Shown in pieces: positions 21,748 to 34,341 of a DNA stretch of 64,000 nt (position 1 is the stretch's first letter; the number at the start of each line of letters is the position of its first letter). Under the pieces are notes generated by a model. The model saw nothing but the letters and a program-made list of their open reading frames with translations. It did no database searches and had not been told where the DNA came from. The stretch covers positions 95,167,064 to 95,231,063 of the forward strand of contig CM023532.1 in NCBI GenBank assembly GCA_013350335.1, given 5' to 3'. This DNA is from Chimonanthus salicifolius (Eukaryota; Streptophyta; Magnoliopsida; Laurales; Calycanthaceae). Position numbers and translations under genes: made by a program.

Positions 21748-23437
21748 TGTAACACCCCGCCCTTTTCACTCTAATAATCAGAGTTTATTTTTTTTTAAAT
21801 AATAATAAACAAGTGATCGGGGCGGGATGTCATGACGCGAGTTAAGTTCGGACTTCTAAAGTCCGACCCTTAACTGGCCAAGCCCATGTGCGTATGAACT
21901 AAGTTCATAAGAACCGATCCACACATGGTACAAATAAGACTTGCTGAATAAACTTAATCTTAATCTAACTGCGGGTTATAATAGATCCTAAGGCTACTTC
22001 ATTTTACATCTTTAGATAGCAAAGTACATATTCATATTCTCCAAAATTACCAAAATAACCTTAGACTAACATTCATTCCAAACCATCCAAAATAAACCAA
22101 ACCATAGCAACTAGTTAACTACATTATTACATGCTAACATCAACTAATTATTAAATTACATTGTCCCTATAAAAAGTCCATAAATCAATCCAATAAAAGT
22201 CCATTCAAAGCCCAAGCTCCTATGCTTGGTTACCTTCACGATCCTCGTTTTTCCCCTTTCCTGCGTCATCCACTAAGGATAAAGATAGGGCGTTAGATCA
22301 ACGCGCCTAGTAGGTGTTTCCGATTAGGGCTACCACAAGGTCAGTATCAAAACATGCAAATAATAGAATAATACATGTTCATCAAAATCTCATAAAACAA
22401 TGCTATGTATGTAATGCACATGTAATGCGTCCCACCCATCACAAATATGTATAGCCTCCTCTTGACGGGATTCTCATCGTCAAGGTACCCCACAGTGGTC
22501 TTTCGGACGCCCCAACGAAGTGTGGCCTCCGGTTTCCATAATTACCACCCCATGCATGCATGAGATGTCCATGATTTCATGCCATTTGTAAATACATCTT
22601 AACATACAAAATCACTTTGAAACATAATACCTTAGCACATAATTCATCAAAATTAAGATAAAACATCAAATATAAGTGTAGTTCAAAAAGGTAGGAAACC
22701 TACACAAAGTTCACTTAGATTGACCGCTCTTTAAAACCATCACCCGTTCACGACTTGAATACCGTTCAAAGAGTTCTGTTACCCTATTTATATAGCAGCA
22801 AGTCAAACATATGTCCATATAATTTCCAACTTAGTCTAAGTCCCAAAAACTACTTTGTGGGGTTCGGCCATACCCCATGGCCGAACCTCACCCACTTAAA
22901 TTTTGGTCTCTCTTTTTATTTAACCAAAACCATTCAATTAACTCATATACAAACCCCAATCCACCAAATGCAACCTTGTGGGGTTTGGCCATATACCATG
23001 GCCGAACCTCACTTAATTTTGTTTTAAACCCTTCTTTGTATTTTTAAGCCCAAACACATCATTCAAATAACTTAATCTTCCAAATGAACCTTGGTAGGGT
23101 TCGGCCATACAATATGGCCGAATCTTACCACTTTGGTTTTGGCCCATATTTCAAATCCTTTGGTTATTTCATCTTTGATCATTTCACCTTTGATCATTTC
23201 ATCCATATTTACAATAATGCCACTATACGAACCCTTGTTTAATTTTGCTTAAAAACCAAAGTCCATAACCAAACCACCTTAGTGGGGTTCGGCCATACAA
23301 CATGGCCGAACCTAACCAGTTAATTTGGTCCTTTAAATCCTTCATTAACCCATCTCCAATTACATTATAAATTAGCACTAAGTCCACCAAATGACCATTG
23401 GTGGGGTTCGGCCATACTACATGGCCGAACCTCACCC
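21748..23437 (-). repeat. Type B solo LTR, first segment
   Basis: U5 end with stem-loop, CAG acceptor complement at 22261-22263, one minisatellite unit near 22450-22530, GGTAGGAAACCTAC near 22690, and TTCGGCC palindromes at 22861, 23098, 23286 and 23406. It resembles 4929-6859 closely. No gene. Confidence 0.85.
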
Positions 23438-24089
23438 TGTAACGCCCGCCCCTTTTCATCGAAATCAGAGTCTATTTATTTTTTTTTTTTTGAAATGAAG
23501 AGTGACAAAGGGCGCGGGACGTCACGATGCGAGTTAAGTCCGAGCTTCTAAAGCCCGGCCCGTAACTGGCCAACCCTACGTGTGCGTGGAACTAAGTCCA
23601 CGAAGAACGGTTCACACGTAGAAATAAGCTCGAGCAATATTAAACTAAAATGCGGAAATTATAATAGAGACTATCCTATCAATTTTAGATAGCAAGGAAG
23701 ATACATTCATTTAATTACTAAAATACTTCAAAATCATACTGTCCAAAATAAAATCCAAAACATAGCAAGAAATATAAATTATTACAGACCGACAAGCTAA
23801 ACTACTTAAATTACATTTCCAAAATAAATCTTAAATAAGCTAAGTAGCTCGCTTCCCCAAGCTCCTACACTTGGCTCCCGTCCCATCCTTCGTTTCTGCC
23901 ATCTCCTGCGTCATCAGATAGGGTAGAAGTAGGGTGTTAGACAACGCGCCCAGTAGGACTCTGAGTAGAGCTAACACATGGATTAGTGATAACAAGCATA
24001 CAGATAATAATGAAAACCATAAAATAAATGCCATGCCATGGGTGTCTATGTCATGAGTCCCACCCATCATCCATACAATTATGATATTC

Positions 24090-24335
24090 CCATGTCTGCT
24101 TCTCGGTCGCCTTGACGGAGCATGGACTCCGGTTATATCTCAACACATCAAGATATCCCCATGTTTGCTTGTCGGTCGCCCCGACGGAGCATGAACTCCG
24201 GTTATAGCATATCAAGCTATCCCCATGTTTGCTTCTCGGTCGCCCCGACGGAGCATGGACTCCGGCTATAGCATATCAGGCTATCCCCATGTTTGTTTCT
24301 CGGTCGCCCCGACGGAGCATGGACTCTGGTTCTTT
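24090..24335 (-). repeat. Type D LTR minisatellite (about 65-bp units)
   Basis: Four units carrying CTCGGTCGCCCCGACGGAGC followed by ATGGACTCCGG and a short AT spacer. The same array is at 35437-35685 in the 5' LTR. Confidence 0.85.
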
Positions 24336-24767
24336 TATTTCCCGCCCATGCCATGCATGAGATGTAATTGCGATATGCTATAAAGTATATTAAATCATTG
24401 TAAATGTAATATGCCATATGCCATATAATATATATAAATCATAATCTTAAAACCCATCATAAAACCTGTAGCGACCCGACCCGATTTTTCCGGATTTTAG
24501 GGTCTCAGTGGCAGTAGGGATGGGATGGATCCCGTTATAGGCCTTGTATCGCCCGATCCCGAGCTCAGAGCTCGAAGGGCATTTTAGTCTTTAAAATAAT
24601 TAATACCTTGTCATACAAAATAATTGAAAATCACACTTTTCCTCACCCAAGGTTTAACATCTGATTTTTTCTTCTGATTTTTTTTGAAACACTTTTTTTT
24701 ACAAAAAAATCTGATCTTGTGTAAAAAAAAAAATAAAAGGGAAAGGAAACCCTAAAACCCTTCCCCT

Positions 24768-24774
24768 TATAAAT
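24768..24774 (+). promoter_or_regulatory. Candidate TATA box of type F LTR
   Basis: TATAAAT in CCCCTTATAAATCC, about 300 bases into the LTR and followed by a CT-rich leader. This is a typical place for an LTR promoter; position and sequence are the only evidence. Confidence 0.45.
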
Positions 24775-25197
24775 CCTCTTCTTCCCCGCGCACTGTAGCA
24801 CGCAGCTACAGTGCCGCGGCACCCTTGTCGCCGCCTCCTCTTTCGTTCTTCCCCTTCTCTCTCTCGGCCGTCCGTCTTCTCTCTCTCCCTGGTTCTTCTC
24901 CTCTCGTCCTCCGGCCCTCTTTCCCCTTCGCCCCGACGACCGGCGTCTCGAAGCCGCCGTCACCGCCCGACCGAACAAGGTATCTTCTCCTCTTCCACCT
25001 TCTTTTCCGTCGATTCTTCCCCCTTCCTCAGTTTTCACCGATTTTCCATGTTTTTCCCTACCCTTCTCTCCGATTTCCCTCCGATTTTACCCGGTTTTCC
25101 GATGGATTTTCCCAACCCCCCTCCGGTTTTTCCCTCTTTCTTCTTCTTCGTCTCCTTTCTGCGTTTTTTCTTCCTCTTTCTTCTCCCCCTTCGGCTG

Positions 25198-25268
25198 GGC
25201 AGCCGAGTCAACTCAGCTGAGCAGCCGAGTTGGCTCAGCTGGGCAGCCGAGTTGATTCGGCTGAGTCC
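25198..25268 (+). repeat. Short GCAGCCGAGT minisatellite
   Basis: About three imperfect units of roughly 22 bases built on GCAGCCGAGTTGRCTCAGCT, each partly self-complementary. Confidence 0.7.
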
Positions 25269-26275
25269 GAGTGTGGGCCCTGCTGGGCCTGGCCCGGCTC
25301 AGCTCGCCCCTGATCCAGCTCGGCCCAGCTCGGCCCAGTCCAGTTTTGGGCTCGGCCCAGTTTCAGCTTTGGGCCCGACCCAGTTTCTGGCCCGGCCCAT
25401 TTCGGGCCCATTTTCAGTTCGAGCTTAGTTTAGCCTGTTTTATCTCCTTTACTTATTCTGTGCTCTTGTTTCTTCAGATTGAGCCCCCTTCAAACCAACG
25501 GACCCGTCTTCTCACGATTGATTTTCAAACGCGCACCGGTGAGGGAACTAACACACTTTTAGCATACACATTTCTGCATTTATTTATCTTCGAATTATGT
25601 GGATGCGGAATGCGCAGAATGGGACCCCTTATATCTAGTTCTACCGCTCGGCAAGGGAACCGTTCAGATAAGTATGCGGTGAGGGGACCACTCTGTGTAT
25701 CCGCGTCCGGTAATGATGTGAGAATGATAGATGGACTTGATGTTATACCAGTTGTGCATGATTAAGTAATTTGGATGTGATTGATTGATAACATGATGAA
25801 ATATCAACATGCTAGTATGTGGTAGACTGTGGTATACATGATTATCTAGGATTTTATGTTGCTTCATTGAGAACATGTCTATTGCTAATTGTACCTGCAC
25901 ATGCCTATTGTTAATCGTACATGCATTTGTTGGATGTGTAGAATGTCGGAGGGGCTTGGACGTTAAGTAACATTAGGGTTATGTGGGGCCATGCGGCAGA
26001 CGCATGATGGGATGTGTATCGCCTTGTGATTGGATGTGGGAAGTCGTGCCCCTAGCGTGAATAAAATGGTCGGTCTGTCTTATGGTTACTAAATACACCT
26101 TTGAGGGAGGTGTAACCTGACTTGGGGAACAAGGTGTCTGGAAGTTCCCAATAGGGATCCTTTGGGGAAGTAGTCGTGTCAATCCTAGATAGGTCATCAG
26201 GCTGAATGTCGGTTCACCCAAGGTAACCTTAGAAGCCTCTCGTAGTTCCGATACCCGAAGGTGGGACGGATGAGA

Positions 26276-26583
26276 TGATCCCTGTGTGACCGAGTAGGCT
26301 GAGGAGGTGCTCGCCTAGGTCGAGGGACGAAGCGGTGAGGGACAGCTCCCGTTGGCATGGGTTGTGATCCCTGTGTGACCGAGTAGGCTGAGGAGATGCT
26401 CGCCTAGGTCGAGGGACGAAGCAGTGAGGGACAGCTCCCGCTGGCATGGGTTGTGATCCCTGTGTGACCGAGTAGGCTGAGGAGGTGCTCGCCTAGTTCG
26501 AGGGACGAAGCGGTGAGGGGCAGCTCCCGCTGGCATGGGTTGTGATCCCTGTGTGACCAAATAGGCTGAGGATGTGCTCGCCT
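26276..26583 (+). repeat. 89-bp tandem repeat, about 3.5 units
   Basis: CGAGTAGGCT recurs at 26291, 26380 and 26469, and as CAAATAGGCT at 26558, an exact period of 89. Units are nearly identical except the last. Open frames across it on minus are a result of the repeat. Confidence 0.93.
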
Positions 26584-29500
26584 GCTCATTGGTTAAGGGA
26601 TTGAGGTGGTCTAGGTAAGGCGGTCGCGGGCCATGTTGAGTACCTACCGAATGGCCCGTACGGTGGGTCGAGTGCGTGTTGTGTGGGAACCATGTACGTG
26701 GATCTTTGTTATTCCCTAGTGGTAGATATGCAGTGTGTGATATATATATTGTGTGATTCTATGCATGTGTTCCCTTGCTGAGTATGAAGTACTCACCCCC
26801 TTGCCTTTCAGGTGGCTCGATGGATGCGGGATCCAGCGGGTCCCAAGACCAGGCTTAGGCGATGATGCTTTCGGATTGCTTAATTACTCTTCTTTTTATT
26901 AATTAGAAAGAACCTTGTGTTTAATTTGGATATTGTTTATCGTTGTGGATGACTGTACTAGCCACCTATTGCACTGTTGTGTTAACTGAACTTATTGTAT
27001 TTCCTTTCTCTTATGGTGATTGATGTTTAGTAAAAAAAAAAAAAAAACACATGCCGGTAGTTTGGAATGTGTGATATTTCGGTTTAGTATCGGCAATAAC
27101 ACGCCCGTTTCGGGATGGGGTGTTACAAAACCAATCATATAATTAACAAATTAAATCAAGGAGACCATCATATAACACGTAATCCACGGTTTACAAAAAG
27201 GTAAGAATCCTACCGAATACCGATTAGCGTCCCTTTACGTTTCCCGTCCGATAATACGGTCACCGATACGTGCACCGCTTGCGACGTCCGATACCTTATT
27301 ACATATTAATAATTAGTCCATATTTTTAACCATTTCTAAGTCCATAAATCATACCTTAGTGGGGTTCGGCCATACCCCATGGCCGAACCTCACTATCTAG
27401 GTTTTGTGGGTCCCATTTAGTCCACTAATCCTTTAATTTGTGAGTTTAACATCTAGCGGCCCTAGGCTTTATAGAATCGCACATGAGGTCATCTTTAAAG
27501 CTTTTAAGTCCATGATCATCCCCCAAGGGGTTCAGCCATGTATCATGGCCGAACCCATGGTTCTTGAATTTGGCCATTATTTATGGTTTTGCCACTATCT
27601 CTTTTCCATGACTAATCACTCATTCATCCATGCATAATTAAGTCCATAACTGATCACAAACTTAGATCCCTTAGTGCCTCAGTTAATATGCCACAAAACC
27701 ATTAAAAACAACCCTTTTTCTTAACTTAAACCTCATTAATTAAGACACATACATAACCCCATACTTAGCCCATCACATGGCTCATAAATTGGGTCATGGG
27801 TTCGGCCCTACACCATGGCCGAACCCATGATGTCTCTTCCCATTTTTTCTTGGACCTAAACACAATATTTAGGTCCACCATAAGTCCTTCCATGAAAGGG
27901 TTTAAATCATACTTTTAAACCATCCTCCTCAACTACATTGGAGTCCATTACAACTATCAACATTCCCCCATTGTTTTTTCTATCTTTTACCCCCATCCAA
28001 TACACATACATCACCATAGGGTTCGAAAGCATTCCCTCCATAAAATCTCTCCATGGTTTTATTTTTAAAACATTATTTCCACCCCTTTAAAACCTTATAA
28101 ACTATGCTTAAAAATCCATTCAAACCATCAACATTCTTAATCATTCATTCATTTAAAACTTTAAAAATCATTAACTATTTAACATAGCCTCCATTCTCTA
28201 AACCCATTAAAATTCTATCACCATCACCATAAGGTTCATGGTCTATCATTCATTCATGCCTTTTAAGGCCACAAAGATCATTCACATCTCCCATAAATTT
28301 CTTCATTTACACTCCCTTTTAAAAATTACCACATTTAATCATTAAACCCTAAAAATCACACATCACCCTTCCATGATCTTAAACCTAAAAACCCCATTAA
28401 AATTCCTTAATTACCTACCATGGGGTTCGGCCATATTACATGGCCGAACCCTATGGCCTTTGATTCTTTCAAAAATCCGTACTTCCAAAAATCACATACA
28501 TCCATGCTTAAATAAATTTTTAACACATAATGTCCTTAATACATCCTTTATTTTCTTAACCTAATTTACCCATTAGGGTTTGTCGATTCCTCATCCTTTC
28601 CTTGGATGGATTTGAGATCCAAGGCCCATGATATTTTGGCCACTATTACATCCAAGAAAAATGGATTCCATGGTCTCTTCTTAACCCTAAAAAAAAATTG
28701 TAAATTCTTGTTTAGGAATACTTACAATCCGACGGCTCCTCCGACTTTTCTTTCTCCTCTTGGATTCCTTGGCCTTCTTTCTTCTTCTTCTCCTTTGTTG
28801 GTCAGCCAAGATGTGTTTGATCAAATGAAAAACATCAAAGCTTGGGTCGGCTAAGATGGAGTAGATTTGAGAGAGAAAGAGGTGGGGAGAGGATGTCTCA
28901 AGCTTTGGTCTTGAGGTGGAGGGCCCAAGCTTAGCTCTTTCTTCTCTCCTTCTCTTCTTAGTTTTCTTATTTTCTTCTCCTTGGTGTGGGGCGACAATGA
29001 GAGAACAAGGGAGGGAGAGAGTGACAGAGTTAGATGGAAAGAGATGGAGAAATGAGATAAGGTTCATTTCATTTGGTGGTGTAACTTACACTCCACCATT
29101 AACTCCTCCCACCAACCAAGCATGGGATATTTTTTATGCTTTAATGGTGGTGGTTGGGATAAAACCCCCACTAGCCAACGTTTTTGGGCTTTTGGAATGA
29201 GGTGGTGTGGTCTCCCATGTTTGACCATTTGACCACCTTTTGGATAGTTTAATCATTTAATTAATTAGCTAATTAACTTAGGTTAATTAATTCCCACTTA
29301 ACCTAATTTCACTTTCTTAATTTCCCTCCATGTATCCACCCATGGTTGACCAATTCAACCATGGTGGCCGGCCCCACCAATCCTTGGTCCACACGCCACC
29401 TCACTTGGTGAGGTGGAGGTGGGTCCCAATTGGCCATGTCACATTGATCTCTCCATCACCAACTTAGATGATTTAATTTTAATTAAATCCATTCCCAACT

Positions 29501-29788
29501 AATTGGATCACCATTGGGCCCATGGCCCAATTACATTCACCTCCTACCCATTTACCTTAAAGCTTAAATTATCTTGACCCATTGGGTCCCAAATGGGTAT
29601 TGGGCCCAATTTTACCATCATTGACCACTTAAATGAATTTAATCCAATCCATGGTCCATTGGGCCATACTTGGGCCTTTGTCCAAGTTTTGATCCACTTA
29701 CCATCTATTCCATTAAATTTCCCAATTTCCATCATTAAAACAAATAATAGCCACATATTCATTGATTTAAAAATTCCGGGCTATTACA

Positions 29789-30352
29789 ATACAATCCTTT
29801 TTTGAAATTTTCGTCCCGAAAATTCGATCGAAGTAGAGGTTCAAAACAACTCATACAAAGAGCTCCGGATGAGCGGCATTCATTTCGGATTCAAGTTCCC
29901 AGGTGGCTTCCTCATTGCCATGTCGTTCCCATACCACCTTGACCAATTGAATAGCGTTGTTCCGTAACACTCTTTGTTATCTCCCGATCACTCTGATCGG
30001 CTTCTCCACATACGTCACGTCGCTTTGTACATCGACGTCTTGCACGCTCAGGACATGTGAAGGATCAGGGTTGTACTTCCTCAACATGGACACATGGAAC
30101 ACATCATGTAGAGATGATAACTGTGAAGGGAGCACCAACTGATAAGCTACCCCCCCCCCCCTCCCCCCCCACCCTCTTCAGGATTGGAAACGGTCCCACA
30201 AATCTAGGTGACAGCTTTCCCTTCTTCCCGAATATCATGTGTCCCTTCCCTGGTGAGACTTTCAAAAATACCAAGTCTCCCACCTCAAACTCGAAAAACC
30301 TTCTCCTCTTGTCGGTGTAACTCTTCTGACGACTCTGCGCGGTGAGTAGGTG
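29789..30352 (-). pseudogene. gag-pol: Integrase C-terminus and chromodomain of type D element
   Basis: Read on minus, about 29850-30010 matches the chromodomain end of the type A Pol (VLRNRAIQ to WELESE region), with the shared tail complement TTTTCGTCCCGAAAATTCG at about 29806. The linker back to integrase is out of frame. It contains a C-run (C12, T, C8 at 30150-30170) that disrupts it. Non-functional as read. Confidence 0.8.
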
Positions 30353-30904
30353 TTATCGTATCAACTTGATTTGCGCTGTAGTCTCCGCAACCAACTCCAG
30401 TCCCATCAGCGCAGGCTCACCGGCCTCTGTCCAACACACTGGCGATCTACACGGCCTACCATACAAGGCCTCAAATGGAGCCATTTGGAGGCTTGCCTGG
30501 TAACTGTTGTTGTAGGAGAACTCCACCAATGGCAAGTGATCCTCCCATACACCCTTGAAGTCTAGCATACATGCTCTCAACATATCTTCCAGTGTCTGTA
30601 TCGTCCTCTCTGACTGCCCATCAGTCTGGGGATGAAATGTTGTGCTAGTCAATATGTCAGTCCCCATAGCCGACTGCATGCCCTGCCGTACTCTGCCGGT
30701 GAATCGGCCATCTCTGTTAGACACAATGGTCCGGGGAATACCATGTAGTCTGATGATATCCCGGATGTACCGTCGACCCAAAGTCTCCGATGAATCTGTC
30801 ATCTTGATGGGAAGGAAATGCGCAGACTTAGTCAACCGGTCCACCACGACCCATATCGCATCGCTACCCTTTGATGACCTTGGCAATCCTGTTACGAAGT
30901 CCAT
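30353..30904 (-). pseudogene. gag-pol: Integrase catalytic core of type D element
   Basis: Open piece beginning [13 protein letters not shown] and including SNRDGRF and [11 protein letters not shown], so the D-D-E triad is present, followed by [20 protein letters not shown] typical of gypsy integrases. It is separated from the zinc-binding part by a stop near 30920 where the type A copy reads through, and it ends at a stop after a frame loss near 30353. It would insert cDNA into the genome in an intact element. Confidence 0.9.
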
Positions 30905-30922
30905 GGATATGTGCTCCCACTT

Positions 30923-31270
30923 CTACTCTGGCACTGGCAAGGGTGCAAGTAAACCCGGTGGTTTCTGATGTTTCGCCTTAACCTGTTGGCAAGTTAGGCA
31001 ACGAGCAACAAACTCCGCCACATCTCTCTTGAGTCCCCGCCACCAATAGTGCCTCTTAAGATCATGATACATCTTAGTGCTGTCCGGATGGATAGAGAGC
31101 TTGGTTTGGTGTGCTTCAATAAACAACTCTCTTCTGCAGCGCTTAGGCACATATGTCCTGCCTCCGAACACAAGACCCTGTCCTAGTCGTAATTCCCACT
31201 CTGGTACAACCTCACCGGTAGACATCTTAGTCCATATCTCCTCCACCTCTGGATCTGTCCGTTGCTCCAT
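30923..31270 (-). pseudogene. gag-pol: Integrase zinc-binding region of type D element
   Basis: Contains AHQTKLSIHPDSTKM, the DLKRHYWW region and [15 protein letters not shown]: the H-H-C-C zinc-binding arrangement of integrase. It ends at a stop where the homologue has a sense codon. Its frame differs from the RNase H piece upstream. Confidence 0.9.
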
Positions 31271-31689
31271 TCAATCTCGGAGACAATGTTGGATCGTATG
31301 ATCAGATTATATATGGTCCCATGATTATTGAGGTAGAGATTAAACTCTCTAATGGTATTCAATACCTCCCATTCCGTCATGATCAAGCTGGCTACCGTCG
31401 CATGTGACATGCGGCTGAGGGCATCCGCCACCTTGTTCACCTTGTCCGGATGATACCGAAGTGCGAACTCATAATCCGCCAAGTATTCCATCCATCTGCG
31501 TTGTCTCATGTTGAGTTCCTTCTGGTCAAATAAATACTTCAGGCTCTTGTGATATGAGAATACCTCAAATTTCTCACCGTAAAGGTAGTGTCTCCAGCTT
31601 TTGAGAGCGAAGACCACTGCTGCTAGTTCCAGATCTTGTGTGGGATAATGGCGTTCATGAATTTTCAACTGCCTTGATCCGTACGCCAC
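31183..31689 (-). pseudogene. gag-pol: RNase H of type D element
   Basis: Starts within [20 protein letters not shown] and covers the remaining RNase H with [16 protein letters not shown] and the [10 protein letters not shown] hinge to integrase. A frameshift near 31700 separates it from the RT frame, and another in its last part puts the integrase region in a different frame. Confidence 0.9.
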
Positions 31690-33203
31690 CGCACGATTAC
31701 TTTGACTGAGTGTACACCCAATCCCTCACCTAAGGCATCACAGTACACCTCATAATTTCTGCCTCTTTCCGGCAAGATCAGAATAGGAGCGGTTGTAAGC
31801 CTCTCCTTTAGCTCCTCAAATCTCCGGTTGCACAGATCTGACCACTCAAATTTAACTCCTTTCTGGGTGAGTCGAGTAAGTGGAGCTACAATCTTGGAGA
31901 AATCCATGATGAACTTCCTGTAGTAACCGGCCAATCCCAGAGAACGGCGGATCTCCGTCACATTTGTCGGTGCTTTCCACTCCTTCACTGCAGCTACTTT
32001 AGCCGGGTCTACGGCTATACCTTCCTCCAATATAATGTGTCCCAAGAAGTTGACCTTAGATAGCCAGAATTCACACTTGCTGGCTTTGGCATGCAACTGG
32101 TTCTTCCTCAAGGTGTCCAGGACTATCCGCAAGTGCTCAACATGTTCCTCCTGACTCTTGGAATAGATCATAATATCATCAATGAATACAATCACAAACT
32201 GATCCAAGTAAGGATGGAATATCCTATTCATCAGGTCCATGAACACAGCGGGTGCATTAGTAAGTCCAAATGGCATGACTACATACTCATATAGACCATA
32301 CCGTGTCTTGAAAGCTGTCTTCTCTATATCCTCCTCCATAACCTGGATTTGATGGTACCCGGACATCAGATCAATCTTGGAGAAGTGAGAGGAACCCCTA
32401 AGTTGATCAAATAGATCATCAATCCTGGGTAGGGGATACTTGTTCCTGACAGTCAGCTGGTTCAATTTCCTGTAGTCCACACACATCCGAAGGGTACCGT
32501 CTTTCTTCTTCACAAATAATACCGGGGCTCCCCATGCGGATGTGCTATTCCGAATAAAACCCAGTTTGAGCAGTTCATCAATCTGCTTCTTCAGTTCCGT
32601 CATCTCAGCCGGTGCCATCCTGTAATGGGGCAATGATACTGGAGCAACGTCGGGATATAATTTGACCTCGAAGTCTATCTCCCTCTTGGGTGGTAAACCA
32701 GGGAGCTCTGTTGGGAATACCTCAGCATAATCTACTACTACCGCTGGAAGTTCAGCCACTGGTGCCCTATCTAATATGAGGCTGTTCAAGACAAGGTGGT
32801 TCAATTCTTCTTGCAGCCTTCTAAGAATGCCTTGTCTGTCAGCGTGTACCGTATGCCGCTTTCCCTCGGGTGACCAAAATATCACCCTACGAAGATGGCA
32901 ATCAATATGGGCCTGGAATGTAGCCAACCAGTCCATGCCAAATATAACATCGTACTCAGCCATATCGATTACCAAATAGTTGAACTTGAATCTGAATCTC
33001 GCTAGTTCAGTGTTCAATGCCTTACATATGAGTCCCAAAGATGTGTCTCCGACGGGGGATACAATGGTAAGTGATGTGGACAGGTTTTGTACTATTGTGC
33101 CCGTAGCAGATATGAATGCAGCAGATATAAATGAATGGGAAGTTCTAGAATCAAATAATGCAACAGCATAGGAACTAACAACTATGGCCATACCTTGAAT
33201 CAT
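31665..33203 (-). pseudogene. gag-pol: Protease and reverse transcriptase of type D element
   Basis: The longest intact piece of this copy (512 residues). The protease active site reads FDSRTSH at about residues 17-23, where the other copies have the canonical DSG, so protease is probably dead. RT follows with [45 protein letters not shown] and FIDD at 32175-32186, then [16 protein letters not shown]. RNase H starts with the homologue of CDASGEG changed to CDALGEG before the frame is lost near 31700. Confidence 0.92.
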
Positions 33204-33391
33204 TGAGTGATCCGCCGCTGCTGGAGGAGCGATTGTAAAAAGTTGTCCCGATCCTTTAGGTTTGGCGCCCGTCCCCTCTAGTTGTAGGTCCTGCCTCCTC
33301 GTGACTGAGCTGGTCTAGCTGGAGGGTGGAAGGAACCCCTGAAGTGAGAGGGTCGCCTGATCTGTGGACACTCCCTCTTGAAGTGACCCTG

Positions 33392-34341
33392 CTAGCCACA
33401 CTGACAACAAGTGTTCCCACCTCGTGGAACCTGAGTGACTGATGCTGATGGGGAGGGCTGATTAGGGCGAAAGCCCCCTGTAGATCCAGCGGAGGGTGAG
33501 GGTCTGCTAAAGTTTAGTGGAACTTCTTGTTGGGTTGAAATGCACCCGCCTACTCTGCTCTCGGCGGTTGTCAAACCGCACCATCTCATTCAACTCTCGC
33601 TCCGCTATAGTGGCCCTACTAACCACCTCAGCCAATGTGGCTGCCTTGAATATTGTTTGGCCCTGATACTTGGCCGAAGTCCCCATTCAATCTTGCGGGC
33701 CCTCCGATGCTCGGTATCCACCATATAATATGCATAGACGGATAGCCTAAGGAATTCCCTGTGATATTCTGCCACCGTCATATTGCCTTGTACCAATGAT
33801 AGAAAGGCTTGAGTCTGGTGTTCTCTTTCCTCCTCCGGAAAATACTGCTCTAGAAAGGTAGCTGAGAACCCTTCCCATGTCATGGCAATCCTTTGCCCTT
33901 CCGGCACAAGTGCTTGCTGCTTTTCTACAACCTCCCACCAATTACCGACATCCTCGATCAGTTGAGATGTAGCCAGTAAGATCCTATAAGCATGAGCGAA
34001 AATCTGAGCAGATTCAAGATCTGAGTGATCTTTTTCAACCAGTGCTCTGCTCCGACAGCCCCTTCTTTTCCCCTGAAGTAGGGAGGGCGCTGTTGTTGGA
34101 AATCTCTAACCATGTTCCAGTTGTTGGAGTCGCTGGTGGTCGTATTCCCATTCAGGTGCTGTTGCAGGACAGAGGTGACCACTAGTTGAACCAATTCTTT
34201 CAACTCTGGAGGCACAACCGGCAGGTACACACTATTTTGTCCCTCCTCCTGATGGGGTGGCCGTACCTCCTCTTCCTGACAAGGTGGTGGCACCTCTTCC
34301 TCTACCCGTGGGTTTCGTCGAGTTCTTCTCTTCGGAGGCAT
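33392..34341 (-). pseudogene. gag: gag of type D element
   Basis: Starts at a clear ATG (34339-34341) with MPPKRRTRRNPRVEEEV. The N-terminus carries EEEVPPPCQ/EEEVRPPHQ repeats instead of the HEK repeats of type A. The capsid region (MTWEGFSATFLEQYFPEEE near 33880) is in a different frame from the start, and a further shift follows. A TAG falls inside the zinc knuckle (after CCQCG near 33392). At least three lesions. Confidence 0.88.

Larger units (their letters stand above)
24467..27127 (+). mobile_element. Type F solo LTR (2661 bp)
   Basis: TGTAGCGACCCGACCC to GGGATGGGGTGTTACA, flanked by AAACC (24462-24466, 27128-27132). The intact site is at 35811-35815 in the sister LTR. It is GC-richer than its surroundings and unrelated in sequence to types A to E, with no TTCGGCC palindromes. 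Proline/serine-rich open frames near 24811-25428 are low-complexity and have no recognisable domain. A solo LTR of another gypsy-like family is most likely. Confidence 0.9.
23438..29788 (-). repeat. Type D 3' LTR (holds a solo LTR)
   Basis: TGTAACGCCCGCCCC to CGGGCTATTACA. It holds the U5 stem-loop, acceptor complement at 23906-23908, a CTCGGTCGCC minisatellite (24090-24335), TTCGGCC palindromes near 27364, 27530, 27802 and 28425, donor complement ACTTAC at 28720-28725, and a CT/GA-rich zone. Interrupted at 24467-27127. Open frames here repeat in the 5' LTR and look non-coding. Confidence 0.92.

Noticed and set aside
24090..24335. CRISPR-like array (regular repeats with spacers)
   Set aside because: Units are near-identical throughout including spacers, lie inside an LTR and recur in the sister LTR; the DNA is plant nuclear.
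24811..25428. 205-residue open frame in the type F LTR as a gene
   Set aside because: Serine/proline-rich low-complexity translation of CT-rich LTR leader with an overlapping frame of the same kind; no domain and no conservation evidence.
26229..26589. Overlapping repeat proteins on minus
   Set aside because: Caused by the 89-base tandem repeat, whose length is not a multiple of three, so frames shift at each unit.
28606..28854. Conserved 82-residue frames at 28606 and 37290
   Set aside because: Conserved only because they are the two LTRs of one element; overlapping frames on both strands and simple-sequence content.
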